Shown: positions 10,526 through 22,115, counted from the stretch's first letter. The stretch: DNA of 64,000 nt from Micrasema longulum (GCA_022494885.1 JAGVSM010001241.1:20748-84747); one strand, 5' to 3'. Translations and numbers: made by a program. Notes: a model not told the origin generated them from the sequence alone.

Positions 10526-12054
10526 ATTTTTTAAAGTATATTGGTCGATGACATTTAACGTTAAGAAAAAAAAATTAAACATATTCTTCATACGGACAAC
10601 TTCATTTTACTCATTTTTATTTTCTTTTATTTAGGAAACATCCAGTACAGTTACAAAGTTTTATATTTTACACAGTTAGACTTAACTCTAATGGACCAGT
10701 GAAGTTTCCATATTATAAAATAATTATATGTAAGGTTATTAATTAAAGTACAAAAAAGAGAAGGAAAAAAAACATAAATCGATGTTGTTTAAAAATTTAA
10801 GTAAAAGTAGAAAAATAAAGAAAATTTGTAAAAGTAATTAAAAGTTAAGAATTAAAATAAAGAATGAAAAACTAAAATAAAATAATAATAACATTTTTTT
10901 AAAAAGGAAAAACATAAATATACACGTACATGTTTTAAGGGATTCAAAGAAACGATGAGACGAATCTTTAAAGATTAAATAAATTTAAGTCAATTTAAAA
11001 ACATCTTTAAAATTAATGACACATAGTAAGAGAAACAATATATTGATTTTATATACATATACAATAAAAGTAATCAAAAGTAGTTAAAAAGTATAAAAAC
11101 ATGTCAATGCAGCAAATAAAAAGGAAAGAATAACAGGTATAGCAAGTAATATTTAAAATTTAAAAAAGCAATATAAGGAGAAGATTTAGATTTATTTAGA
11201 TTTATATATAATAAATAAATAAATACTCTTTAAGTGAAATCTTCCACAAGATTTTGTCCATCTTTTGACCCTTGAAATACATAGTTTAAGTATGTCCTGT
11301 CCACGCCCCAGAGTTCTGACAATAACTGCCGCTAACTGTCAGCAGTGAATTGTGAATTTCTTGGAAGGCATACGTAGTATGTAACTTAGCTAACTAAATC
11401 GCCTTTGATCGATAACAACTGTCATTGGCGATAATTGTACGTCCTTAAAAAATCAAACCACCAAAAAAAACAAAGCCAAAATTTTTTTCGACAAAAAAAA
11501 CTAACTATAACCATGCGAAAAAAAAACTTTCTGTAAATAATTATTACCTTATGCCATTATGGTTAATTGTTAATATTGCATTGGATCTGTTTAAAAACAT
11601 AAAATAATGGCCTGGTCTTCCCTTACAAAATTTTAATCCATTCGTATACCGCTTAAATACTTTTTTTATAAACCCCGCAGTGAAATAACTCGAAACATTT
11701 TATTTTGTGTCCTGAAAAAGTTCAAATGCCATACAAATTTTGAATACGTGTTAACACAACCACAAACTAAAAAAAAAGTACCCTTTAATCAGGGGATTTT
11801 GAACCAATGGACGACGAAATGAAGTTTTAGCTATATTGTAAATTTTGAGATAAATTGTTTTTTTTTTATCAATCTGTGTCCGTACGTATAATTAATATAC
11901 TTCCGAGTGTAAAATAAAACCAGAACCCCGGACGAGTGTTGTTTTACTCAGGTAAAATTCCTGAATAAGATTATAGAGTGGAGGTACTTAAATGTCCGCC
12001 TCGTAATGCATTAGTCAACGTGAAACGTTAATTTTCATGATAGTTTTGCACAAA
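10526..12054. other. A/T-rich repeat relics, no gene
   Basis: 10600-11225 is strongly A-rich and ends in AATAAATAAATAAATAC at about 11206-11224, suggesting old LINE 3' sequence. 11226-12054 shows nothing classifiable. Confidence 0.35.
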
Positions 12055-12165
12055 AATATTTCATTGTTTTTTAAACTAACACCTGAAGCGTAAAACGGAT
12101 TACCTTACCTTTCAAGTAACAAAAAAAATTAAAATTACGCGGCCATTGCAAGACCACTGCAGAGC
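12055..12165 (+). mobile_element. Possible decayed SINE-1 fragment
   Basis: ACACCTGAAGCGTAAAACGG...CTTACCTTTCAAGTAACAA resembles the body of SINE-1 (TACCCGAAGCGTAAGGCTGA...CTTACC) but has no tail or head. Weak match. Confidence 0.35.
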
Positions 12166-12394
12166 ATAACTGAATGTGAAAAGAGACATTAAAATGAATT
12201 AATGGAAAGAACGAAAATTTGAAAAATAGAAATTAAAACCCTGATATTTAAAAAATATATAAAAATATTCCATTTTGGTTTTGAACTCCGAAAATGGTAA
12301 CTATCAAACACCTACACTATTCTATTTGTTTTGATCTTTAGCTTTTTTCAACTGGCTATAATATATGCAGAAAGCAGCCAGCTATAAAAAACAA

Positions 12395-12620
12395 GGATCG
12401 GATTCAACTCCCTGGGGAGCTGTTAATATTAACATACTACAACAGAGATTAAGAACATTTTAGAGAAGGTAATAAAGAAGTCAAGGCATCTACAGGATAA
12501 TTGTTGATAAATCCACCTGGTCCATGAAGAAGTGTCGAAAATTAAAACAATTTTTTAGGCGTTGCCGCTCTCTGGCTGTTTTAAGCAGAACATAAAATTG
12601 ACCTTACTTCACCCGATAAC
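12395..12620. mobile_element. Foldback family A core fragments, rearranged
   Basis: 12395-12460 is the reverse complement of the core (GGAGCTGTTAATATTAACAT...CAACAGAG). 12500-12570 is the forward core (GATAAATCCACCTGGTCCAT, GAAGAAGT, TTTTTTAGGCGTTGCC). The same blocks occur in order at 46925-47090. The opposite orientation of the two parts shows an internal rearrangement. Confidence 0.55.
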
Positions 12621-12869
12621 ACCAATATCTCATTTTTTCAAATTGTAGACTGGCTGTTTTCGGCATAACTACATTCATATGATGTGTAGGTAGCTCTTAT
12701 CAGCTATGTTTGATCAAGGTAGTCTCGGTGAGGTCTTGTTTTTTGGTAAGTGCCTTTATCGCTTCTTCCACAACAGCAAGAGGTTTTTTTATACCTAAAA
12801 CGTAACCGATCTATGAGGAAGTTCAGTGTTTAAAAAAAAAAAGTTAAATAGATTATTAAACTAAAACAA

Positions 12870-13007
12870 GTGTCTTTTCACACCAAAATATTTCATAGTA
12901 ACTGGACTGGTACCCGAAGCGTAAGGCTGATCATCTTACCTTTATGAAACAAGAATGATCAAGACACGCTGCGGTTTGTGTACGATATGAATGATGATGA
13001 TGATAAA
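12870..13007 (+). mobile_element. SINE-1, 5'-truncated copy
   Basis: Body and tail of SINE-1: GGACTGGTACCCGAAGCGTA, CTGATCATCTTACC, then an (ATG)n tail at 12985-13007. The tRNA-like head is missing. Confidence 0.75.
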
Positions 13008-13079
13008 ATAAGAGATCAGTGTTTTAGAATAACTAATACATTTAGCAAATACAATTATCATGTTTTTTTTTTAAATATT

Positions 13080-13125
13080 TGAAGCACTAACTTTGTGTTT
13101 ATTAATTATAATAAAATAATAAATA
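13080..13125 (+). repeat. Repeat block GAAGCACTAACTTTG, copy 1
   Basis: GAAGCACTAACTTTG plus a following ATTATAATAAAATAA recurs at 49024-49065 and partly at 35127-35145 (GCAGCACTAACTTTG). At 13 kb and 49 kb a hammerhead-like motif of a Penelope-like terminus lies within 60-280 bp. Confidence 0.55.
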
Positions 13126-13315
13126 ACCAAATAAACGATATTTCCATTAGCCTACTCCAGTCTAGTTTTAAAGATCGAATCCATCTCACTTTACTCTTCT
13201 CATTTTTACAAGAACAACATGGCAAAAAGACTTAACTGATTAGTTTCATATATTTCGATGTATTATTTAGTAATCGCTGTTAAAATAAAACAGGAAAAAG
13301 TTAATTATTTCATTA

Positions 13316-13366
13316 TACCTTGGTAAAGAAGCTTATGTAGCTTTGAAACCGGTTGGTAGAATAATT
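13316..13366 (+). ncRNA. Decayed hammerhead-like motif (Penelope-like terminus)
   Basis: The fold can be drawn as stem I TACC/GGTA, stem II AAGCT/AGCTT, then GAAACCGGTT with the palindromic ACCGGT stem III. The core segment TTGGTAA departs from CUGANGA at three positions and the cleavage base is T, so it cannot be active. It is read as a relic of the type seen intact at 57066. Confidence 0.45.
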
Positions 13367-13400
13367 CAGTGGTAATTCATAATGTCGATTTGTAGAAGAA

Positions 13401-13750
13401 GAAGGCTTTGAAGAAGACTAGGGTAGGAAATGTTGGGATAGCGTGATTATTTATTGATTGCACTCTCTTTTTGACCTTAATTTTGTTTAAAATCACTTGT
13501 CGAAATAAATATGTTTGGTAGAGTAAAATCGTTGAATAGCATGGCTAACCCCAGTCCCCCGGGATTCTAACAGCTGCGGGTAGGGGTGAGTTTTCTCCCT
13601 CAAAAGATTACACGTGGTTTGGTTGGAGTGAGTTGGATTTAGTTATCTTGGGTAAGTTTCAATTTGATTGAGTTACATTTAACTCAACAGTTTTTTTTGC
13701 ATAAATCTTTTAATATGATAATATCTACTAGTGAAGTAAGTTTTGGCGGT
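13401..13750. other. Unclassified spacer
   Basis: No gene. A short GC-rich stretch (CCCCAGTCCCCCGGG) lies at about 13549-13563. Confidence 0.35.
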
Positions 13751-14022
13751 CAAATCGCCAATCTAGTAAATGTCTTGGTAACCAAATTACCACTTCAGTT
13801 TATGTCTCGAAAGCCAAATTACCAACCCTGTAATGTATTGCCAAATTACTAGGCTAGTTAATCTCTTGGCAGACATTTTACCAGTCCAGTAACTGTCTTA
13901 GCCAAATTTTCAGTAACCAAACCACCAGTCCAGCAAATGTCTTTATAGCAATATTATCAGCTCAATGAATGCCTTAGCAACCAAATTACTTATCCCGCAA
14001 ATGTTTTGGAAGCAAAATGTAT
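13751..14022 (+). repeat. Diverged minisatellite, ~32-bp unit, 8-9 units
   Basis: Successive units begin with CAAATTACC or variants and end in TAAATGTCTTGG or variants. Approximate starts are 13751, 13783, 13815, 13842, 13874, 13903, 13950 and 13983. The units are diverged and some are shortened or extended, so it is an old array. Confidence 0.75.
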
Positions 14023-14051
14023 ACTTCTAAATTTTCGATACTAAAAAGTTT

Positions 14052-14570
14052 ACTTTATTTATTTATTATACAAACAACATTACATTACAATAGTTATATG
14101 AAAAAACATACTTACAAGAAACTGAACAAAAAGAACATAAAACTGTGTAACAAAGGCAAACAAGGGCAATAAAATAATGGTATACAATATATTCATAAAC
14201 ACGATCAACATATAAAACTTCGAGCTTACCCATGTAAATTCATCTTCATCCCTCACTGTGTTGATGAAAATCCGGAAGATCTATTCCAAATAATTTCAAG
14301 TTGTGTGACAAATTAACTAATTTATGCATTCTGGACATTGGGGTATAAAATCAAAAGCTTTTCTGAGAAGATTTGGTAAATAGCAAATTTTGACTTCTGG
14401 TGACACGGTCGGGAACATGAAAAAAAATAGATTGCAACAGAGATGGACATTACTAGCATTTATAAAATGCATGTAAGGTCCATCTCCGTTCTATATTTCT
14501 CCAATTAAGACAGATTAACAGATTGGTGGTGGTTAACTATTTCAAAATAGGAATAATTCCCTAAAATCAA
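14052..14570 (-). mobile_element. LINE B, second copy, 3' end
   Basis: Reverse complement of the region homologous to 9900-10415. The poly(TAAA) tail side is at 14052-14070 (TTTATTTATTTATTATAC). The block MDLTCIL and the CATGTTCCCGACCGTGTCACC site correspond to the C-terminal domain. The coding frame is broken. Confidence 0.75.
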
Positions 14571-15090
14571 GTAATAATTATTTATCTTAGTAGTTTGCGA
14601 CCCCTGAAACTTTAATCCTGCAAAGAAGTTCGCAATATGGCACGGAATAATAAAATATTCCCGTCTGCAGTACAGGATTCTCCAGTGACATAACTTCTCT
14701 GAAACGATTCAAAATTTCACTGGAAAATCCTTCATTACATTTTTGTGAAGTGCTACTATAATATTTAGTTAATACTTTTCTTTTTTAAATACAAATTTAA
14801 TACTCTGAAATCTGCATCAATGGTACATTTTTTGTTGGTCTCTTTTCTAGTGAAACGTGTAGGATTATTATTTTGAAATAAAATATTTTACTACTATTTT
14901 AATTGAATTGTTGTAAAAAGCATGAACTCTTCGGCAGAAATACAAAAAAAATAATACCGAAATAATAATTCTTGATAACAAATCCATTTTAATGAATGTT
15001 AGTTATTTTTTATTTATCACATGGGTTTACGTATAGTTTAAGTAATGCCTAGTAGGAGAAGACTCGAGCTAAGGCAGACTAAATATATGT
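14571..15090. other. AT-rich spacer, nothing recognised
   Basis: No coding or repeat signature. Confidence 0.35.
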
Positions 15091-15093
15091 TCA

Positions 15094-15155
15094 TTTATAT
15101 ATTCATATACATACAAACACACGGGTTTATTTATATATTCATATACATACAAACA
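15094..15155 (+). repeat. Tandem duplication of a 26-bp block
   Basis: TTTATATATTCATATACATA followed by CAAACA occurs twice, at about 15094-15119 and 15129-15154. A decayed hammerhead-like 3' half (GACGAAACGCGTCAC, 15187-15201) follows. Confidence 0.6.
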
Positions 15156-15371
15156 ACCCTTGTTTGTTTGAAAATGTCCTAACAAGACGAAACGCGTCAC
15201 AATATACCCTTTGTATATTTTATAAAAAATAAAGTAGAATTACAATCCAATAAACTTGTTTTATTTTGGGTACATTACCAAATTAAATATGGAATTCTAC
15301 CAATTGTCTGCATACACAATTGATAATTTATTTGTGCACAATAAGGTTTTCGGGTTATTATACCGTGCCGG

Positions 15372-15803
15372 TTATTCAACTCTTGTAAAATGCCAGTTCT
15401 AGTATATGGATGTGAATCCTGCTACCTTACCAAAGCTCATAACTCCAAACGTCTCAGTTTGGAGAGTAAATGCTTGAAGAGAAGATTAGGTATAAGGTGG
15501 TTCGATTTTATAACTAATATTGAAGTCCGAGAACAGACGCAGCAGCCTCATATAACGAGTGTCTCGAGGATGTGGCGGTGGACTTGGCTTGGACACGTGC
15601 TACGCGTGCCTCAAGAGAACCTAAACTCGAGTTGCCTGTTCCTTAAGCCCGCGGGCTCACGTTGTCCTGGAAGGCCGTCGATGACGATATTTCGATTGAC
15701 GCGGGAGGGGGCGAGAGTGCTGGCTGACGATAGGGTCTCCTGGAGGCATCTGGTGATGTCCACATGCTCCACTAAGGAGCGGTTGTGCAAAAAGAAGAGA
15801 TAA
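15372..15803 (+). pseudogene. LINE ORF2 C-terminal fragment
   Basis: A 137-codon open stretch matching the C-terminal domain of endonuclease-type LINEs. VLVYGCESCYLTK is the region after the RT thumb. ITNIEVREQTQQPHITSVSR and MWRWTWLGHVLRVP form the RxxWxGHxLRMP box. PGRPSMTIFRLTR and DDRVSWRHLV form the terminal GRP...DRxxWRxLV box. The RT itself is absent. It is GC-richer than its surroundings, which suggests a more recent insertion. Its clade differs from the RTE-like element at 0-3 kb. The first ATG (15390) is internal to the original protein. Confidence 0.8.
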
Positions 15804-15828
15804 GATTTTGCAGTGTGTCGTTAGTACT

Positions 15829-15911
15829 ATTTACCGACGTTTCGGATCGCATTACAGCGTCCATCATCAAGGAACATCAACCCTGTAATGCGATCCGAAA
15901 CATCGGTAAAT
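15829..15911. repeat. Inverted repeat, 29-bp arms with hammerhead-like motifs
   Basis: Left arm 15829-15857 and right arm 15883-15911 are complements with one mismatch. On the minus strand the left arm reads TTGATGA, a stem-loop GGACGC...GCGATCC, then GAAACGTCGG, which is a type I hammerhead layout with the first core base changed (C to U). The right arm keeps CCGAAACATCGG but lacks the CUGANGA side. Confidence 0.6.
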
Positions 15912-16211
15912 AACCCAGAAAAACTTACTATGCATCTGAACGGCCGTAAAAATCAAAGAAATTTAATTTATTTGTGTTTGATGAGCATTTGCCAATAAAT
16001 ATTATATTTCTTTATATATCATTAACATACGTAACACATCCTCATCTCCTACAAGTATGTAAAAATCGAAGTACTATTATATTTACCCGTTCGGGCAATA
16101 TATTATAGAGAAGGGAGTTGAAATTCTATCATTCGCAATACTAAATTACAAAAGAGTGGACTATAGAAAATACATATATATTTTTTAATCTAAGTTTATT
16201 TTGAATTGTGA
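15912..16211. other. AT-rich spacer
   Basis: No feature recognised. Confidence 0.35.
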
Positions 16212-16215
16212 TTTT

Positions 16216-16379
16216 TTTTCAACACAACAGGTCAGGAAACCCGATTACAGTGGTGATTTACAGCACAGAACCCCCGGGCTCGAGAAAAATCACATTTAAT
16301 GTTTGTGTTCTCTCTGGGAATCGCACCGGAAACCTTCCATGGGTGAGTCAGGCGTCTTAACCACTACACCACGGAGGCC
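16216..16379 (-). mobile_element. tRNA-derived SINE-2, copy 1
   Basis: On the minus strand the head reads GGCCTCCGTGGTGTAGTGG, an A-box-like start, then a B-box-like GTGCGATTCCC, and ends in a poly-A tail (T run at 16216-16223). A second copy at 31128-31320 has the better B box GGGTTCGATTCCC. There is no tRNA cloverleaf with an acceptor stem, so this is a SINE and not a tRNA gene. Confidence 0.8.
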
Positions 16380-16786
16380 ACTGTTTGATTATTTAAAAAA
16401 AAAAATTATTACCATTTTAACTTCTAAGATTAAAAAGTTTTCTAATTTTAATGATTTATTTTCAACATTTAGAACTGTAGGAATAGGGTTGTTGAGGGTT
16501 GGAGCTTTTACCCCAGTGAGAGATTGACAGAAGATACTAGGTTGCTGTTCAATGGTTATTTATTACAATGGCGAATAATTTTAAGTATGTTATTTAAGAC
16601 ACTAAAAGTAAAATAGTTAAACTCATTAAAATAGCATTATGTCAACTTATTAGTTTACTTGAATTTTTTTTAGATAATGATCCTTAAGATAAAAATAACT
16701 TTATTTTATTTACTTTCATATAATTTTGAATTCTCTATCCTTACCTCTATTTTGTATAAATACATTGATTTCCTTAATACAGATAC

Positions 16787-16832
16787 CAGTCTCGAAGATG
16801 TCGCGAAAGCGATAAAACCGGTCACTGGATAT
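16787..16832 (+). ncRNA. Decayed hammerhead ribozyme-like motif
   Basis: Stem I CCAGT/ACTGG, stem II GTCGC-GAAA-GCGAT, and the ACCGGT stem III followed by C are all present. The core is damaged: CTCGAAGA has an extra C relative to CUGAAGA, and the G before the conserved AAA is A. It is likely a Penelope-like terminal relic. No coding part is seen nearby. Confidence 0.5.
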
Positions 16833-16954
16833 TCCAAATTTGTGAATCACTCGTCTTTAATTTATATAATAATATTGATATTCATCCATAACCATATATA
16901 TCAATAATTTGGAGACAAATCTTGAATTTGTCTATAAATATTTGGACTTAACAA

Positions 16955-17052
16955 TCGGGTTGTGGTTCATTGGCTATTGTTGCGGACTCACGGATCAGAG
17001 GTCCAAAGTTCAAACCCCCCTCTATCCCAAATTGATTCCTATTTTCTAATGT
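16955..17052 (+). mobile_element. tRNA-derived SINE-3, copy 1
   Basis: Begins AATCGGGTTGTGGTTCATTG, continues GTTGCGGACTCACGGATCAG and a B-box-like AAAGTTCAAACCCCCC, then CCAAATTGATTCCTATTTT. Further copies lie at 42905-43012 (+), 35745-35837 (-), 63365-63460 (+) and, decayed, at 41160-41235 (+). Confidence 0.75.
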
Positions 17053-17117
17053 TATTTCAAAATCGTATACTACGGTGATGGTAAAGGTGAATGTGTATTT
17101 TATTATTTGTATGTTGG

Positions 17118-17164
17118 CGTAATGAGTGTCCTGATGAAGAGACGCGTACGTCTTGGTACCAGTA
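17118..17164 (+). ncRNA. Hammerhead-like motif with perfect CUGAUGA, damaged GAAA
   Basis: TGTC/GACA stem I, an exact CTGATGA core, stem II AGACG-CGTA-CGTCT, a 6-nt stem III region ACCAGT and a GTA cleavage triplet are visible. The second core strand reads GGTA instead of GAAA, so activity is not expected. Confidence 0.5.
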
Positions 17165-17394
17165 GACATAAAAAGTCGGTAAGTCGTTAAATACAAATAT
17201 TTATTAACATTAATTATAAAAACACTAATATTTATTTTTACTATATTAAAAAAAAATTAATGCCTTATTTAGTTACTAGTAACTATGCCTATATACCTAA
17301 GCAACCCCAAGCTTGATATTATGAGGAAGATCGGTGGTTTTTGAGGATAGATTATTAAACTTAACCAAAAATATTTTTATAATTTTCATATATT

Positions 17395-17726
17395 GTATTA
17401 CCCGCGCTACGATTTTTTAATGTTTTGTATTTCTGAAATAACTCCGGGTGTGACGTCAAAGGTTCTCTTCCGCTTATTCTCAATCAGTTCTGCTCATTTG
17501 CATACATTCATGGCAAGCAAACCGGAAATCTTCCAAAACTCTCTTATCATTGGTTGCTTCATATGAACCAGTGACGTCGTTCAAAGTAGTTATTTTTTAC
17601 AATTTTTTTTTAATGATTTTTTGTACTTTTTCAGGAAACTTTGCCGTACAATTTAATGCTCCAATTTTCACCACGCGCAATAAAACATTTATTGTACCTT
17701 ATTTCCCATCAGGCTAAAGTTCCTCA
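17395..17726 (+). repeat. Dispersed repeat R5, copy 1
   Basis: Shares order and sequence with 34045-34316: AAATAACTCCGxGTGTGACG, TCAAAxxTTCTCTTCCGCTT, AACCAGTGACGTCGTTC, GAACTTTGCCG, AATTTAATGCTCCAATTTT. Copy 2 lacks about 85 bp in the middle. Non-coding. Both carry TGACGTCA-like sites. Confidence 0.75.
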
Positions 17727-17740
17727 TTAAGGTTGGAATG

Positions 17741-18534
17741 CATAGAATTAAGAATAGTCCAGAAGTAGCGTAGAATCATATTCGAATACATCGGACTGTG
17801 TCCAATAATTCCCCCACTTAGACACACTTTCATACATACATACATACTTGAAGTCACCGAGTAATATTGCCAGATCGCGAAGAATATAACCATAACACAA
17901 ATGTAAGGTAAAAAAAAAACAATTTGTTAATTTTTCTAAAATTTTATTTTGCACTCGGAAACATTGATTGACACAACAAGAGTAGATAATTAAAAGGTCA
18001 TTTAAAATGAGTAATTGAATTTATGAACTTTGAACTGAAAATATAAAACAAATTTTATTTTACATAAAACGGATATTTTTATATCATGTTAAATAATATT
18101 TTATGTTTTAAAGATAATGTCGGCCAAATGTCCACTACGGCGTTGTTTAATCCAATGTTCAATTTTCATTATTTCTCTTATTATATGAGCAAAGTAGGGT
18201 AAAAAAATTTACTTCTCTGGCAACATTTACGAAATTTCGGTTTTGTTTCTTCGAAAATCTGACAGATGGAAAAATAATTCAATTTTTATGTAATGCATTT
18301 GTGACAACCACATTCATTTGATAATTACACATGAAATGTGATTGCATCCTGTTTATTTAAGATCCTAGTAGTATTTCTACACTTTAAAAGGACACAACAC
18401 GGCACGAGTTGCGTACTGAGCGACGTCTACAAAGAAACTAATGGGTTAAAACGTAAACCTACTTATTTATGAGTATTTGAGTCGCCTTCTGTTTGATGTG
18501 CGTATGCGGTTTCTGGACTATTCTTAATTCTATG
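17741..18534. mobile_element. Candidate TIR element, perfect 24-bp terminal inverted repeats
   Basis: Positions 17741-17764 and 18511-18534 are exact 24-nt reverse complements (CATAGAATTAAGAATAGTCC then AGAA). The 746-bp interior has no convincing ORF. The left end abuts the R5 repeat. Flanks GGAATG and AGAATG are similar but not a clean target duplication. I read it as a non-autonomous DNA transposon; two older inverted insertions are an alternative. Confidence 0.6.
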
Positions 18535-19079
18535 TTAGAATGGTATTTGTAATTTTACATTCAATCCGTATAATTTTATTAGGTGGTAATGACTTAAACT
18601 TTCTTTTTATTAGCTTCCGTGAAAGTGTCGCTCGTCCAATTCTTTCACAGTAACTTTTTATCGTCAAATCTTCATTGATTAATCATGCCCCTTTATAAAG
18701 GTGTGCAAACCGTCTTGTTAGCAGAAATGAACAAAGAAAGCTTTTGGTAAAGGAGAAAAGAAAAGGTTGACTGTTTACTTTGATCGATGAGAACGAAAGA
18801 ATAATTCCTTTCGGGTAATTAATTACTTAAATGTTCAAAGACTTTTACTTAACCTTGTTACGGTTAACTTAAAAGTTGACTTATCATCTTGTGTGATTAT
18901 TTGAGTAGGTTTTAAGAAACTTTATTTTTACTTTATACCTGTTTTCAAAAAAATATATACATCCGTTTTTAAAGGAGAGTTATTTAGCTGTCGATTTTTA
19001 AATATATTTATTGGTCTTCTTGTACATAAACTTTCATTGTGTTAGAAGGTTTGTTTATTTTATTTTAATAAATTTTCAT
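18535..19079. other. AT-rich spacer, nothing recognised
   Basis: No coding or repeat signature. Confidence 0.35.
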
Positions 19080-19094
19080 CCAATCCATTTCAAA

Positions 19095-19500
19095 TTCGGT
19101 TATATGGTCATCATATTATAAAGTACATATAAATAATATTGAAAGAGTTCAACATATTTTTTTACGTTTCGTTAATTTTAAATTAGGTATTCAGTTGAAG
19201 ATATTAATTACTCATACTTAAATAAATATGTAAATGTACAAACATTAGAAAATAGAAGAAAACTGAATGATTTGTTATTTTTATTTAAAATATCAAATTC
19301 AATATTTGTTTGTTCCGAACTGTTACAACTGATCAACCTGCAAATTCCGGGCCGGGTTACCCGATTTAATAAACTATTATATATAAATGTATCTACAACA
19401 ATCTACAGTGCACACTCGAAAATAAGGAAAAATTCATACATTTGCAAAAGAATACGCAAATGACGTAGATATATTTAATATAACACTTGAATTTTAAAAG
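19095..19500 (+). pseudogene. LINE ORF2 C-terminal fragment
   Basis: VIWSSYYKVHINNIERVQH (about 19103) is the SxIWSPYxxxxxxxIExVQ box after the RT thumb. Further on, LLFLFKISNSIF and LLQLINLQIPGRVTRFN (19275-19375) form the distal C-terminal block. Frames differ between the two parts. Decayed copy of a jockey/CR1-like LINE; the 3' UTR is not clearly bounded. Confidence 0.75.
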
Positions 19501-22085
19501 GCAGTGTATCAATTTACTTTCTTCAAATTGTAATACCTAAATAATACTACGTTGATTTCAATTGTTTACCGTTTATTGACTTAAACATGTATTCTAAATG
19601 AGTATTTTTCTAACTTCTTCTAATTTTAAGATTATTTTGTTACAACCTATACGAAAAAATGTACTCCTGTTCTGCACTGCAATATATTTTATTTATTTTA
19701 TTTTATTTAATTTTACAATACGCCCAAGGGGCATTTACAAAAAATATACAGGTAAGTACAAACATAGTGCGTAAAAATTTTAAAGATAAACAATGCTTTT
19801 TTTTATACATTTAGAAACAATAAGAAGCATACTGCCATGCAAAATAAAAAGTGAAACTTTACATAGTAAAAAAGAAAAAAGAAATAATTGGATATAATAA
19901 AAGTAATTGAATTAAAAAGCAAATTATAAATAACTTGTAAAGAATTCAAACAAAAAAATAAACACATTTTCATATACTTATAAGTATAAAAAAATTGTAT
20001 CAACAAATTATTGTTAAAAACAAATAATGAAAACTAGTTAACAGTAAGTATATATGTGAAAATAATATAATATACGATACACAAAAATATTTGATAAATT
20101 AATATCAGAAAGAGATAACATAATAATAATACACATCAAAAATAGAGAAAGAATTGTATGAACAAGAAAGTTTTATTACGACATTAATAATTTGTTTCAA
20201 ACAGTGCATTAAGAACGTTTTAAAATTGATAATTGTCGTATTAAAAATGTCTATTTCACAAGTAAATTTTTTGGCCAAGGAATGTATGTAAAATAAATAA
20301 TAATATGTATGTATTATGATGTATCTTCATATATTTTCTACTAATATGTAATGATTTTTTTTTATTTATATTTCTCTTTCTCTCCTTAATTCAAATTTAT
20401 TTTTTGCTCCTTTCTTTGTGTCAAATGCACTTCTGTTCTTTCCACTTTTATACTAATATGTAAAGATGATATTTTTGATATTTTTCTTTTTCTTCTAAAA
20501 ATCATTTATAATTTTTTTGCTACTTCTTTGTAAAATACACGTCTCTCTTAATTTGTATATATGTATGTAAAAACCTTAAAGGCGTTTAAATAAATAAATT
20601 TGAAAAATAAAAAAAATGTATAACGAAAAAGACAATTATATACAGTGACAAACTAGAAAGGAAACAATTAATATGGAAGCAAAGACCAATCAATATAATT
20701 AACAAACGTTTTGCAATATCGGGCAACGGACAAAGGGGCAAAAACCCCGAATAGAATAAAATAAATTAATCAATAGATGCAAATAGGAAAATATATGATG
20801 ATTTTTTTTAACGAAAATCTTATTCTATATTTTACAGTATTCATTTATTGTGTACCTTTTTTTGAGCTATCTACCAAAACATGATAACATCGGCTAAAAT
20901 AAGTTACATAGATTTACGAATTAGCATTAAAAACAACTTAAACAGAAAGAAATAACAATATGGACACAAAAAATAGACAACAAAAATACAGGAATAACAT
21001 AAAATAATATTTGTAATGATAAACATGTACCCAAACAAAGAAAATTTCAAAATTTTGTATGAAATTGAAATAGACACTTAACTCGCCGTTTTCGCCTTTC
21101 TACTTTTAAACTGATGTCTCAAAGACATTATTATATTGTTAAATATATTATTTTTATAGTGGTGATGGGAGGATTCGTGTGAATAGTAAAATTTAATTTT
21201 TAAATCCTCTGACTCTGCCTTAGATGCAAAAATTTTCCCCTAACATTTACGGATATTCTTGGCAATCACATTAATATGCAAATTGGTTACTGTTATTCAT
21301 TCAAAATCAATATTCGTATTAATCACAATTCGTTTACATAATCTGATTGATCGATGATTTTTTTTCAATATCCCAATTTAAATATTTCAGGTTTAACGGC
21401 AAAATTGCATTAATTTCAAATATTAAACATTACAGTTAGTCAGTGAAATTTCTTGTCGGAAGTTTATTGTAATAAATAAAATTAGTTTTAAATGCACGAC
21501 AGACTGGTATGTGTACCAAGAAGTTTTTGTGTGGAATACAAGTTAATTATTATTTTTTAGTAATACATGCATTCCTGTGTCCAGGCTGATTCTGGTCAAA
21601 GGTCCAGGCGGACCTTTGACCCTTGATTCCACAATACGAACACGACCCAGTTAAATAAAATAAACATTTTTCAAACCTAGCAGTTCTTCCGATTTTTATG
21701 ATTTAATTATGATAACCTCATTTAATTCTAATCATTCATCTAATATACTTAGGTGGATACCTTTTCCAAAAAAAATTAATTCAGTTTAATCTCTTAAGCA
21801 ACATTATATACAAACCTTGCATTGTTTCTATAATTTTAGCCCTAGGCATTTTAGGAGCTAAAACTATCCTGGATTGCTTTAATTAATTTTCTCCGCAAAG
21901 CGCGGGGATTATGTATTGTAATTAGTTACCAAAATAACTCATTGAAAGCATTCCGCTTTATCTTTCCAAGGCAGGAAAAATAATACTTAATTAAAGGTGA
22001 AGTCCGTTATATTAATTACTTTGAAAAACAAATCTGCAGCCTTCATTATCAGCCTTTTTACTTTGCTTAACCTGCTGTGTATACA
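19501..22085. other. AT-rich region with opposed LINE 3' tails
   Basis: 19680-19765 holds a minus-strand LINE end (TTTATTTTATTTTATTTAATT, then ACGCCCAAGGGGCATTTACA). 20555-20600 holds a plus-strand end (AAAACCTTAAAGGCGTTTAA, then ATAAATAAA). No ORF is convincing. A 12-bp perfect hairpin (GGTCAAAGGTCC / GGACCTTTGACC, 4-nt loop) lies at 21594-21621. Confidence 0.45.
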
Positions 22086-22115
22086 GGGTGTTCTTTAAAC
22101 CCTGTCACATCCGAT
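22085..22115 (+). repeat. Short repeat ACAGGGTGTTCTTTAAACCC
   Basis: Near-match in reverse orientation at 53488-53520 (GTGACAGGGTTTAAAGAATA). It may be the terminus of a dispersed element. Confidence 0.4.
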
